Origin: Turbatrix aceti
Taxonomy: Eukaryota; Nematoda; Chromadorea; Rhabditida; Panagrolaimidae
DNA length: 64,000 nt
Reading direction: 5' to 3'
Assembly (NCBI GenBank): GCA_963969345.1
Contig: OZ017770.1
Location: 1,497,246 to 1,561,245 of the forward strand
Shown: in pieces, positions 1 to 12,098 of the stretch
How the letters are laid out: each line of letters starts with the position of its first letter
Position numbering within the stretch: the first letter of the stretch is position 1
Position numbers and translations under genes: made by a program
Notes under the pieces: generated by a model
Seen by the model: only the letters and a program-made list of their open reading frames with translations
Database searches by the model: none
Told to the model about the DNA's origin: nothing

Positions 1-340
1 AATTTGATAAACCACTTGCGAACCAAGGATGATCAGTGAGAACAAAACAGAAACAATCAGGTGTATGCGAGTCCCAACTGAAGCAAAGAAAATTAGTTTC
101 AAGTCTCCGCATCCAAATAAAAACTTACAAGGAAGTTTATCCGGTTGCTTGATCAGTGGGAAAAAGGGAGTAGTCAAAGCCAGTAACAGATAAATCAATG
201 AGACAACGCAGGGTCGAATGACAGCAGCTGAAAAAAGTTGTTACATCACCGCAAAAAACACCTGCAAAAAACATACCAACGACGAATGCTGCCGGTAAAG
301 CGACCCGTGAAACGGCTTGTTTTATGCTAACCGGTACCAT
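1..340 (-). CDS. piezo: PIEZO mechanosensitive channel, N-terminal fragment (runs off left edge)
   Basis: PIEZO proteins are very large trimeric mechanically gated cation channels of the plasma membrane. Only the first about 80 codons are here. Exons, in gene order: 340-277, 227-129, 77-1, with introns 276-228 (49 nt) and 128-78 (51 nt). The start ATG is at 340-338. The joined frame is continuous across both splices and reads as the conserved PIEZO N-terminus: a first hydrophobic segment with an LPAAF core, then VVSLIYLLLALTTPFFPL, corresponding to the family's SLVYLL...P-F-P motif, then a basic GTRIHLIV stretch and a third hydrophobic segment ending VVYQI at the edge. These short exons are below usual ORF cut-offs, and the continuous open frame at 137-340 misreads the intron. 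The rest of the gene lies to the left. The family call rests on about 80 residues, so it is likely but not certain. Confidence 0.7.
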
Positions 341-1530
341 TTCATCTACTGGAGCATACTACACTAGAAACAACTGCCTGAAATCGAAGACGTTAGTGCA
401 AACACGGAAGAAGGAAAGCACAACAAAAAGCAACGTGCATTCCGTTGCAAGAGAGGTCAACAAGAAAAAACAAATTCGAAAAAGCGCGAGCATGAAAGAA
501 CGTTACTCGTTCGGTCATTCAGAACAGAACGCAAGACATACGCGCCAAAAAATTTACATGAGTCAACGACGCTGCGCATACGCATAGACAGTGAGGAAGT
601 GAGAGGGTGGGTAGAAAGAAGTGGGGCGCTAACGCAGCAGTGCTTGCTTTTTACCTGTCTTATCACTGCATTTGTTTGTTTTCCTTTTTGGGCAAGGAAT
701 GTAGACAAAAATCAGGATTGATGCTGAGAGCTAACTTGTAGCACGCGACTAGACACGCCCAGGAATCAACAAGATAGCCAATTTCGGGAGCGCAATGATT
801 CACGTTCGAATGTAAAATGTTAATGACAGTAACAATCGATTAACGGACAGGACAACAAACATGGAACACAGCGATCAATTATGCCTCACTACTAACAATA
901 AATACGAGAACATACGTACTAACAGACGAGAGGTCGGGGTGTACATAGCGGGACAAAAACTGCTGCCGGTGCTTGTTCACTCGAGGAGCGGTGACCAGCC
1001 ACAGGGAAAACACTTGTGCGCTGTTTACGCCGGCGAGGCATTCTTCATTGGGTTTGTCAATGCTCTCCAATGATTGCCCCTCGTCCGTACGCCTTACGAT
1101 TGCAAACCGTTATCTCTCTTTTTTTCCCATTGTTGGCTAAATGATTCAGATTATTCAGATTGCAGTCACAATACATTTTTTCACTTTATTCACTAAAATT
1201 TTAAAAAAGTGTTAGAGTAGCTTAAAATGTTATATAGTTGTTCTTCCGATCGTTATATTATATTTTATTTGATCCATCACTCATAGTTATGTCGTGATAG
1301 ATAATAGCTTGCAGCAAGAAATGTTGCAACAGTTGATGCACATTCTTTGCTCAGGGGGTTTATTTTTGTTCATAGCTAACCGCCACTTCACTCCTTCCGC
1401 AAAAAAAAAATGAGTCAGTGAAAAATGATGATGATGATGAGCAACATAAGAGAATTATAAAAGCATAACCAAAGACAATCGAGCAATCAATTAAGCACGG
1501 TAATTTGTATTGTGCTTAAAATTTCCAACC
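341..1530. other. Intergenic region between PIEZO (-) and bestrophin (+)
   Basis: This is the shared 5' flank of two divergent genes. It is AT-rich, with short accidental frames only (for example 861-1073) that lack codon structure or splice continuity. A (GAT)n run is at about 1426-1440. I see no RNA gene or recognisable element. Confidence 0.5.
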
Positions 1531-3038
1531 ATGACTGTAGCATACAATTTGGACATCAGCTCGTCTACTTGGGCTAGCGTAACGAAGGTTGTCTTCCGAT
1601 GGCGTGGATCAATGTGGAAAAATGCGTTGTTAGAACTGCTGTTTTGGCTTGCGCTTTACGGCATCATCAGTTGGATTATCAGAAATCACCTCAACGAAAA
1701 CCAAATTGAGTCAGATCACAAATTTATAAGACTTTTTTGATATTTGCGATAAGCATCCATTTTAGATCACTTCGTTCAGTGAGAGATGCCGTAGTCACAT
1801 CTCTCACCCGGATCCCGCTAAGCTTGTTAGTTGGCTTTTTTGTCACGGTCGTGTTCAATCGTTGGTCAGCCACGTTCAATTGCATGAGTTTTATTGATGA
1901 GTGTGTACGTTTTTTTTGTATTTGATTCAATATTTTTTATTTTTAGCATTGCACTGCTTTTGTCGTGCATCATACAAGACGAGGACAATGAATCGCGCAC
2001 ATTTAGGCGTCGTATCATTCGATACACCGTGCTTACCCAGGCCCTTGTTTTGCGTGACATTTCGCTTCGCGTGCGTAGACGCTTTCCGAGAATTGACTCA
2101 TTCGTTGAAAATGGTGAGATTTTTTTTCCCGTTCACATCGGAAGCGCATGTCAGCATTACTCATGGTTTCCTAGGTATGATGACTGCACAAGAGTTAGAA
2201 CTGTACGAAAGTCAAGTAACGACCAATTCAAAGTACTGGATGCCTATGCAATGGGCAATGAAAGATATTTGGGCTACCGTTAAAAAACACAACTATCCAG
2301 ACGTAATTTCGTACCAAATGGTTGAGGTAAGGGAGGGGGACAAAAAAGCACGTATGATACATATGAGTCATGCTTTGCAGAAGTTACGACTGTTCCGTGC
2401 AGATCTTGGTCGACTTTTCTGCTATGATTGGGTCCCTGTTCCGCTATCTTATCCACAAATTGTGTTTGTTGCTGTTCGCAGTTATTTTCTGATTACTATC
2501 GTTGGTCGGCAGTGGCTTCCAGGAGACCCGGTAACAGGACGCACGAAAAAAATTGCAAACAAAAAAATTTTAGTTTGACGCTGTAATTCCTGTAATGACA
2601 ATTTTGGAGCTTTCACTGTACATTGGATATGTGAAAGTAGCAGAGACAATGCTCAATCCACTGGGTGTGGATGACGATGATTTCGAAGGCAACTATCTCA
2701 TCGATCGCAATTTATCAATTGGATTCGAAATTGTTGATCTTGTAAAAATGCCACCGTTCGAAAAAGAGCATACAAAATGGCGAAGACACATGTTGCACCT
2801 TCAAGATCCAGAAAGCAGCAACGGCAACATACCATTTCAAGGCAGTGTCGCAGATATTCAGTTATCAGATACAGAATTCCGTAATTTTTATCGCATGGGA
2901 GATCATCGAAAGTTTCCCTCAAAAAGTGAGTATTGTCCATTGTGATTTTTATTTGTAATTTTTCGCAATATTTCAGATGATTATTCAGTAAATAAGCTCG
3001 AAACAATTCCTGAAAAACAATCTTCAAAGGTTGAATGA
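1531..3038 (+). CDS. Bestrophin-family anion channel
   Basis: Bestrophins are pentameric calcium-activated or volume-regulated chloride channels. Exons: 1531-1709, 1766-1900, 1947-2113, 2175-2326, 2381-2530, 2574-2925, 2977-3038 (398 aa). The start gives the family's typical MTV-Y N-terminus. In order come FRWRGSMWK, LNENQ, IPLSLLVGFFVT plus VVFNRW (pore-lining neck region), the RRIIRY segment, LFCYDWVPVPL, GRQWLPGD and the calcium-clasp acidic run GVDDDDFE with NYLIDRN. The spacing from LNE to IPL matches the family only if intron 1 uses a GTCAG donor at 1710. Intron 4 (2327-2380) is 54 nt with no stop, so an unspliced frame looks like a longer protein. The C-terminal tail is short (about 60 residues after the conserved core), as in many invertebrate bestrophins. 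Confidence 0.92.
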
Positions 3039-4351
3039 TTGCAATACTTTTATCTATGCCTTGTATAATTAATTCTATGTTTAAATTCAAATGATAGCTT
3101 TGAAAAAATGTTTTATGAAAATTACAAATACACGGTTGTTTGCAAACATTGTCCTGCTTCGGCAAAAAATAAATTATCTCAAAATCAAAATCTAAAAAAA
3201 ATTATTCATACCAGCTGCCGAGTCTTTTCTGGTAGCGCAGGATGTGATTTTCTTGTTGTTATAAATACAAGTTCTAAAAATTCCCAATCTTTTTTATAAT
3301 GTTTGTGTGGATGTGTGGTAAGTCCCGAGCATAAACCATAGAGGTACTAACCAAGGATCCTCATCAAAGTGTGTTCATAGGAATTGTGACAGCTTGGCAT
3401 ATTTTTAGTTTTGCTTCTTCCCCAATAATTACCGTTTTGTTTTTAAATGCGGTATTTTGCCATCAAAGAAGTAATTATTACGCAAAGAATGGCTTGGATT
3501 CGTCGATTCAACCGGAAAAATCGGCCTGTCAATGTCGGCACATTTTTTTGAACGGCGTTTGCACATGACAAAGTTTTGACGAGAAAATTGGACGCGCGCA
3601 TCACCCCGTAAAGGCAAAGGTACGCAAACGGGACAGGTATGAAAGCTGTCGAAGCCGTGCCATCACCGCTTTGTTTTTGACGCTAAGCAGAGCGACAGAC
3701 CGTCTCAGACGACCTCCAAGGGCAAGAACAGCCGTTTCGCGCATCAAGTAATGAATAGGAGCTTTCTCTTAGACACTAGATTACCGTTTGAGATTATGCG
3801 GTGCGCGTTATGAGAGGTAATCAAAGTTGCTGTTGCTCATCCGTGTCAAGCACGTCTCAACTTCCGTTTCACTCCTTTGTCAAACTATGAAAAGTTATTT
3901 TGTTTTACTCTTGCCTTTCGCCGTCAACAAACATCATGATAAAAAGGAATTAACGATGTAGGATAATCTCAAGTAGAGTAAAAGCTTTGCGAGACAGTGC
4001 ATATCTGACGGGATGGATGCTTGTGAACAAAGAAAGAAAGGAAATTGATCCAGACATTGAAACAGTTTGTACATCAGCACATGTGTTGTCCAAAGAAAAA
4101 TATATTCATCCTAAATGATCAGATCAGTTGTTGTTGTAAAATAAATAAATTATGTAATTAACAATTAAAACTTTGTGTAAAATTTCTTTGGCATTTAAAA
4201 AAAATCATGGTCACGAAGCCAGAAAGAAAATAGTGAATTCATAAAGCTTAGAAAAAACAGAGACACGGTAATAATCATCTCTCATGGCAAGAATGACAAC
4301 AGATACACCCTTTTGCGTAGAATTAAAATTTAAAATACATTATATTGTTGG
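3039..4351. other. Intergenic region between convergent bestrophin and GATA genes
   Basis: This holds the 3' flanks of two convergent genes. Several frames of about 62-65 codons exist, but none shows a splice-compatible partner or known motif. I see no gene here. Confidence 0.5.
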
Positions 4352-7300
4352 TTATTGAGGAGGAAAGAATATCTGCTGCTGGTAGGCAGGCATCGTTGAT
4401 ACGCCGTACTGGGAAGAAGCGGCACCGGGAAAGCTGAATTTGATGTCGTATTGATTAGGCTTGATCATATCGTAAAATTGCGTTGCAGCAAAGGGAGAGG
4501 TATTGGCAATGTGTTGAACGTCGTCGTGTTCGGGGGTGTTCTTCCTCTTAGGCTTTGAGTGTGCCTTACGGTTGCGACACTGGATGCCCTCCTTCCGCAT
4601 TGATACTGGTCGAGTTTGCTGTAAAAAAAGAAGCGGTCAGTGTTTTTGTCGTAAATTTGTTACAGTGCCATTGGATGAATTTAATTACTCGGAAAAAGAT
4701 AAAAATCATAGCTTTAAACTAAATATAAATTTTACAACTGCACGTGTTACTTATACGACACTGTGCCATCGCTCAAACGTTGGCGAATGTTGACACTCAA
4801 TTAACCTCGAGAGTTGAGTAAGTACTTGATGCGCACGCATGATTAATTGCCTAATGTCATAGACTGTTTTGACAACAGCCTTGAATGGTGTCGTAAATTC
4901 ATTGTATACGGTATCGGTCTACCTTGCACTAACTGAGCCAAGTGATCGGCCAAGCAACAAAATGCAAGGAGAAAAATTTCAAGGTATTATGATGGCTGGA
5001 CTTCTTCTTAAGCGATCAAAATGTTTTTTGCTATTCATCAATCGAAAGAAATGAATTATTTATGTGAGAATCCAAAAAACAGTTGGCCACTTGCGGCTGT
5101 CACATATCTCACCTTGCTACTGGTGCCGCATTTTTTTACACCCCAAAGCTAGGAAAAAAGTGACTTACGCTGTGAAGCTTGAAGTACAGACCACAGGCGT
5201 TGCAGACAGTTTCGCCGTTTGCGTTCCTGCGCCATAGGGTGGTATTGGTTGTTTTGCAGTTGACACAGACAACACCAGTTCGCTTCTGAGCAGTCTGAAA
5301 GAGAGAGAAGCCCATTAATTACCTCACTTCCACTCATTACAGTATACCGCCTATGAAACAGCGGTAGCATGTCGTAAATGATGGCAAACAAATTTGCCGA
5401 CAAAAAGAGATTTGATTTAACTTTTTATTCTACATCGTTTCAGTTCTGTTTTTTTGTGTATGGAAAAAACATCTGTTGTTCGCCTGCTCTCATAATTTCT
5501 CCTGACTGCTTGTCTACAAATTTTTCAAATCGTTGAAACGATTTTCCCTCGCAGTCTTTGTTTCGGCGTCATCTTTTTTTGCCCCGCATTTAGGTCAACA
5601 ACTCGAGAACGAGGCGCAAGAAAATGTTAAAAACAAAAACGTAGCACTCATTCGGGGTGTCTGTCTTCCCTCAAACACTACCAGTATGCATTCCATTACG
5701 GACTGGGTTTCGCAACTAAACAGGCGAGTGAAGGCGAGGTCTCTGTATCTGCGGCGATACATGTTGAACAGGACATTTGCCTGATTATAATCTACGTCAA
5801 ATATTCTGCTTTGAAGCCCGAAGGCACGCACGTCGCGTTTGACTTTTGCATACTCTACGCTCAATTTGTTTTGTTTTTGACAAGACAAGGACGGCCGGTG
5901 TTGCTTGTCACAAATGATTTGCTGAGGAAAGAGAAGTATTTTTGAATCAAAAAAGGTAACAATCGAGAAAAAAAGAGTTGTCAAAAGAAAGAAATGATTT
6001 ATTGGCCTAGGCACTCGTTGACATGGTCAAGTTTGGCACAAGTGTGTTGTGCGCGAACATATCGGATTGCACAATTCGACGGATAGGTGTCATCTCAACC
6101 AGATTAGCACTTCTTACACCATAGACGGGTTAATTGCTCTTTGCACTCACTCAATGGACAACGGGTGAAAAAAAGTTGGCTCTCGTCTGTTGAACGAGCA
6201 AAGGGAAGACTACGGTAACTCGGGCTATGCATCTATCTCTGTTCTCGCGAGAACGAGTTGTTGTATTTTTTTACAGCAAAAACATTTTGTTGAAGCATTC
6301 ACAAAACGAAGACAAGATTGTTGTTGGCTTTACATTTTTTATTTGCCCGATCTTAAAATCGTAAAAACCAAGCTATCTGCATGCCCTTGATATTTTTTGC
6401 GCACAAGACCAAAGCAATGCGCTGCGCATGAGCTTAATTAAAGCAAAACGCAAGCAGGTTACAATTACCGATGCCGCCCTGTATTGGGGGATAAATGTTT
6501 TCGTGACTTCCGACTAAGGTAAGCGATGCGCGTTTGAGTCCCGTATAGGTGCGTTGTCAGTCGGAATGAGAGGTAGCATAAAACTTAACGACGTTTTGTT
6601 CCGTAAATGGCAAAGAACATTTTTATGAGAGCGCGAACTCACTCCGCGCAAAAGAGGCTAATTAGATGACTTACCTGTCGTTTCTTTGGCTTGACTAGAG
6701 GACGATTTTGACCATTCATCTTATGGTAGAGGCCACAAGCATTGCAGAGGTAGTGGCCATTGCCGTCTCGGCGCCATAGGGGTGTTTGCGCTGCTCCGCA
6801 GTTTGTGCACTGTCTGTCTTCGGCTGTAGAAAAATTGTTGATAAACAAAAATTCGCACAAAAAATAATGGCGAACACTTACTCTTGGGTTTCCCTGATCG
6901 ACCGCTTCCTGACCGGCGTTGAGATCTATCCAAGGCGCCTACTCCGCTGTTTTGCGCGCCATTTAGTTGATTTTGACTAAGTTGAATGGAAGGTAGTTGC
7001 TGGTGGCCGAGAACGTCGGACTCAAGACTGGAATTGGCAGTGGAAGCAACGCTAGAGACAATTCTTGCTTGCTGCATGGCGATCTGGTTTTGGTAATCAA
7101 AAGCTGAGCCATACTGATATGCAGACTGAGGAAAAAAGCTCTGAGACGTCGTTTGAGCAGAGTCTGAAAATCACAGAATGATAGGCAAACTTTTTTGTTG
7201 TAGGCAAAATTATCGCAAGAAGAAATCGTAGATAAGATTGTTGAAAGAGACAACCCAAGATAAAAAAGTTACTTACTCACAAACATGGATGGATCGGCAA

Positions 7301-7898
7301 GCATTTGGGCCGATGACACACCGAGGGCACCCGTGAGATCAGTTGCGTTGCCGGAAGCAACAGTGGCTGCAGCCACAACGTCCGCGGTTGTTGTGGTTGT
7401 AGTCGACGCGGTCGTACTGCCAGCAGTCGATGCTCCGTTGTAATTCCAACCGGGGAAGAATAACGAGCCATACGGAAGGCTGCCCGAGTTTGCAGTATCA
7501 TAGGGCTTGAACTGATTTGTGTAGTACAGGTTTTGTCCGGTTGCCACTGCTGCTGGAGCACCGGTATAGAGCGAAGGCTTGATTGGGGAGTACAGATTTT
7601 CTTCGTTTGAGATTGTTGAGTCGAGTTCAGCTGCCAGATTTTGATGAGGCAGGGTGATGGTGTTTCTCGTATCGCAGGAAGAGAGTCCCTCAATCGAAGC
7701 TTGCAAGTTGATCATGGGATTCATAAATTGAGAATGTTGCTGGGCGTCTTGATGCTGCTGTTGCTGCTGCTGCTGCTGATATTGCAGGTGTTGTATGAGA
7801 GATTCATGTGTCGTTGTGTTGGACAACGCAGAAAGACCGCCTGTATCAGCACCGTTGGAAGGCTCCGGAATGTATTTAAATTCCATTTTTTGAACCAT
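4352..7898 (-). CDS. elt-1: Two-zinc-finger GATA transcription factor (ELT-1 type)
   Basis: This is a nuclear DNA-binding factor recognising WGATAR sites. Exons: 7898-7277, 7163-6882, 6823-6675, 5294-5169, 4618-4352 (481 aa). The N-finger is C307-X2-C310-X17-C328-X2-C331 and retains [20 protein letters not shown] and the following NGQNRPL. The C-finger is C361-X2-C364-X17-C382-X2-C385, followed by [11 protein letters not shown] and a basic RNRK tail. An eight-glutamine run lies at about residues 41-48, and the N-terminal third is rich in Q, S, T and A. Each finger has its own exon. In C. elegans ELT-1, an epidermal fate factor, is to my knowledge the GATA factor that keeps two complete fingers, so orthology is inferred from that plus the strong N-finger match. 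The ATG at 7898 follows an acceptor at about 7927; a second in-frame ATG is at 7886. Introns of 550 and 1380 nt are long for this window. Confidence 0.9.
5295..6674 (-). other. Long intron 3 of the GATA factor gene
   Basis: This 1380-nt intron separates the two finger exons, whereas most introns here are near 50 nt. Frames inside (for example 5595-6014 on -, 139 codons) show no domain and would break the finger-to-finger splice. It could hold enhancer elements; no specific site is claimed. Confidence 0.45.
7741..7785. repeat. CAG/CTG run encoding polyglutamine in the GATA factor
   Basis: Trinucleotide run of mixed CAG and CAA codons on the minus strand, coding for eight consecutive glutamines within a Q/H-rich stretch. 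It is a likely length-polymorphic site. Confidence 0.75.
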
Positions 7899-10800
7899 GA
7901 AATTTGTGCTGTTCGCCGACGGAGCCCTGAAAATGAACAGAATGAAAGTCAAAGCAGAAGACTGTCTATGCTGAACACGAGCATGAAAAGTGTGGCACAG
8001 GAGAGAAAAGTCACTGTCAGAGCGAGAAGTGACTCTAAGGGCACGCGCGCTTGGTCCGTCGCCGATCCCGCCTCCATGCCGCAAAGGTGGGCGCAAAGCG
8101 CGTGCCGCATGTGGATGTGTCCTGAGAGCTAGCATGCCTGGAGATAGGTAACGCTTTTCTTCTGTTTTGATGCCACGCGCTTAACGCCTATTTTGTCAAA
8201 GCTGTCAGCGGGGCTTTTCATCAAACCGCAATTGTGGCTTCCACATTATTTCAAATAATTTAATGCCTATTATTGTGGTAGGAGATAAGTCATCGGCCAC
8301 CCGGTTTGGTGCACCGATTATCAGTAGTCGATAACGGCCGACACGAAAATGTCCTAATATCAGATCAAAGTCATCTAATACGGCTGGCAAAAAAAAACAC
8401 ACCCCAGGAATACATAACAGAACACGAAGGGAAGAGTTTGCCACAAACTGTGATCATCTCTGCGATAGAGTATCGCCTCTTGGACACAGCCTGGTCATCA
8501 AAGGTAAACGAGCTTCCAACAAGTTGGAGGAGGGGAACGAGAAGGAAGAGATTGCATCAACCATGTGTGATGAGGATCACTTCTGACAAAACGTGTAGGG
8601 AACACCAGCCGACCGGAGCGCCAACCTAAAACAGCGGCATCGAGGCGGTGCCTCGCAACTGGCTCAATGAGTGCGTGCGGGCGGGGCAAGCGACCAGGAT
8701 TGGTGCACGCAAAATTGTCTGCAAATATTCTAAATAACCAAAAGGCTGCCGAATTGTCGAAAACTTTAAAGTGCCAGGGGCGCTATAATGTCGACACGGT
8801 AGGACAGCTCTTTTGCCCCCGAGGATGGCAATATTTTTGAAATCATAACTTTTCATTGTGACAGCCCTTCGGGGGCTGTATTTCAAACACCAAGTGGCTA
8901 ACGATGTGACAAAAGGCTTGACCATGAATTTCTGGCCTCCCAAGTTTGCCTTTTATGGCTACAAAGCGGCAGTTTTGTCTCTCATCACACGGCTATGATG
9001 ACGGCATGCCACTTTTGACTTTTACCGATGAGGTTGGGCATGGTGAGATTTTTATCAGATCCCCCCGTGCGGCGGTGCCAAAGCTATTATGACAGGAGGT
9101 AATTTGTCAAGGCAAATCAAAACTTCCGTTTGACAGGTAGTGCCTTTTGACGAGGCCGGTTCTTGCGTCAGAGGTCCCGATCGGTGATCAACCCCCTCAT
9201 CAAAGACTTCAACTTTTTTTCATGTGGCTGCTGCTTTTGTCCAAATGTAGCAGGGGATTTGGAGGCGACAAAGACCTGACAACGACGACAACCACTTTGA
9301 AAGTATGATGAATTTGGCCGTCGGCAAGAAAGCGACACAATACCAAAATCTGAGTCAAGAGTTTTTATGCCCCCCAGCGCCATAACTGTCACCAAGGCTT
9401 TGCGATACGCGTACAGAAAGCGAGACAGTTCGTCTTTTCTTTCTTCCAGTCTTGCGCATGCATACAGGCTGGCAGATGTCCTATACTTGGCAAGGCGACA
9501 CATCACTGTGATTTTTAAACTGCAAGAGTGCACAGTGTGAATAATTGCTGGCAATTGTTTAAAATTCTTACAGGGCTTCTGGGCTAGGCTATGACTTTGA
9601 CATGTTTTGTATAAATTTCGCGCAAAAATTAGCACGAAATTTGTCACGGTTGCAATGGGATAGAAAATTCAACGAACAATGAAAAAAATATACACAATCT
9701 TTTTCGACTACACACTTCTTAAGCAAGCAAAAAAAATATTTTTCTCCGTTCACAAAAAAAACGTTTTACAGAAATCATACAGTAATCCAAGCCAAATTGT
9801 AATAGTATGTTAATTCTCTCGAGGCATCACGCGTGATAATAGAATTTGGCCAAAATGCGTCTCAGGAGACAATTTTCCAATTTCCCAGATTAACGAGTTT
9901 TGGATTGACAGTTGGGGGTAGTGGTTAGTTTTTGCCGCCAGCCGACATACTGTATCGCATAGCGTCACGATGAAAATCCACCGTCGGCATGTGCTAATCG
10001 TGTGCGAAGACTTTGGTCGCGAGTGCGTGCCGATCAGTTCCCAGGCAAATTGTCGAAAGCGGCATAGCGGTAGACTTAAACCTAGCGGGACTGCTTCATT
10101 ACTTCCCTTTTCCCAGACACCCCTACCACAAAAAACGGAGGACAACGATTATCGACTTAGTAGTGACTTTGTGAGTAGGCATCGTTCAGGAATGACAACA
10201 TGGTCTCTGAGGATTTCTAGACTTTAGGACGAAGCCGGCGTGATTGGTCAAAAAGTAGCGCATGTTCCTTTTTTTCTATGCTTGTGAATTTTACATCAAA
10301 GCAAGCTGGCATACGTTTATTGAGAATTTTATTTTATTGGCTATTGAGAACTAAAAAAACGTCAAAACATACTTTTTTGACAACATACGCGCGAGAAAGT
10401 CTACGAGCAAGTTGGTAAACAGCCTGGCGCCGAAACAAAATGAACCACAAAAGCCATCCCGAATTAGAAAAAAAACATGATCACCGAGATTGCAGTGTTT
10501 GAATGTTCAAATGCTAATGAATAATGTTTCATGAAACATGAAATTTTTTTCTACCTGTGACCATTGTTATCAAACAAAAATCTTGCAGGTTAAAAAACTC
10601 GTCAATGTTTTGCAGTCATAAATCACGGGTCGTGTCAAGTGCGCAACACCATCGATGCCATCCCGCAGGTTATGCAAGCATGGTGATCGTGTGCACCATA
10701 AACAGTAAATGTGCCATGCCAATGACATTAGAACCCACTTGGTCGTGTTTACGACGTCATGAGAAACTCGCAAGGACAATCAAGAACTTAACGATAGTAA

Positions 10801-12098
10801 GGTCAACAGGCGAAAACAAACTTGGAGGGAGGTTAATTAATGAACAAAGAAAGAGACAGTAAAAAAAAGACAAAAATGTTGCCAAAACGAAAACATTCTG
10901 ATGTCTCTATGTCTCTATAAGGACGCAAAAGAGGAACACAGCATCTGTGATTCATTTCCGTTAAAGTGAAACGATGCCAAAAGCAGTGGAACTCTTCTCA
11001 TTTCCCGACTTGTCCGGCCAGGATCAGCAGCTGGTTTGAATGAGCGCTGTGCAATGAGTCGTTCATAATGCAAACTGCGAATAAAACAAGCTTCCTTAAA
11101 AACGATTGACACCGTAAAACGGTGTAATCCGGGAGATATGGTATCACGGGTGTCCCTTTTTTATCCCGTTACTCGCAATGGGCCCTTTTTTATTCTATTG
11201 CTACGCTGTGCATGAACGGTGACACAGCAAGCTTCCGGCGGCACCTTGTCCTTTGACTTTTGTGCCGCTCTTTCAAAAGACTAAAAATCCCAGTGGAATT
11301 TGGCAATTAATACGATTTTGATTGTTTTTCCCTTAGCACGAAAAGAAAGCACATAGGGAGAGTGAAATTTACATAAATGTACAGCAGTGGGCCAGATTCA
11401 GTCAATCAAGTACAAACGTCAAAAATAAATACATTTTCGGCAATCTACTGACATTGGATATTGATTTGCAACCTCGAAGGCAGGTAATGCATTGACTGTG
11501 ACTCCTTGTGCCCCAGCTACCCTGATTGCAATCTCTAATTAATATAAGTTAGCACTCTGCAATTCCCGCGTCTGTCTGCGACCTCGATTTTGACACCGGG
11601 GCGGCTTGACTCCTCTCCGTAACCCTGATAACATCGATGACCGGTAAACTAACAATGAGTCAAACACGAATTTGAACACCCGTCACTCTTGTCTTACACT
11701 GGTAGTTTGATCCATGCATAATTTCCGTTTGACGTTGGAAATAGGGGAAGAAATTAACTTTGTCGAGAAAAAAGCGATGTTTGTGATTGGTCATTCAGGT
11801 TTTTGAGCTGACACACTTTTTGGTTATTTTTATTGTTGTTCTAAAAAATTGCAACACCGGCGAGCCCTTTTGCTTTCATTTTTACGTCATAAAACGAAAG
11901 TGAACGCAATCCCGGATATTGGATGAGAATTGCGGTGGTCTGTTCTGAATTGCGCAAGTCACCCTTTTCAATTGAACCCGATCTCTCTCAGATAAGATTA
12001 AGTATTATCAATTTATTCACTTTGGTTCTTAACATTCAATAAATAGTGTCATTTGCGAAATAAGAGTGCCATGGATTGACATGATATCTAGAGTCTTA
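7899..12098. other. 4.2-kb region without a recognisable gene, upstream of the GATA factor
   Basis: This is the largest gene-free stretch in the window. It lies 5' of the GATA gene and 3' of the ground-like gene, so most of it is candidate regulatory DNA for the GATA factor. Two frames are longer than chance comfortably allows, 9168-9647 (-, 159 codons) and 8626-8943 (-, 105 codons), but neither shows a known motif, signal peptide or membrane pattern, and the first lacks a good ATG start. A short hairpin-like palindrome lies near 11108-11125. I find no tRNA or transposon. Confidence 0.45.

Noticed and set aside
7641..8132. 163-codon plus-strand frame with a poly-Leu run
   Set aside because: The leucine run is the reverse complement of the GATA-factor polyglutamine codons; it is a shadow frame.
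7899..8135. 5' extension of the GATA factor N-terminus as one long open frame
   Set aside because: An acceptor near 7927 and the sequence character change suggest that the upstream part is leader or intergenic.
11105..11130. Short inverted repeat (ACACCG/CGGTGT)
   Set aside because: A six- or seven-base stem in 64 kb is expected by chance and has no associated gene.
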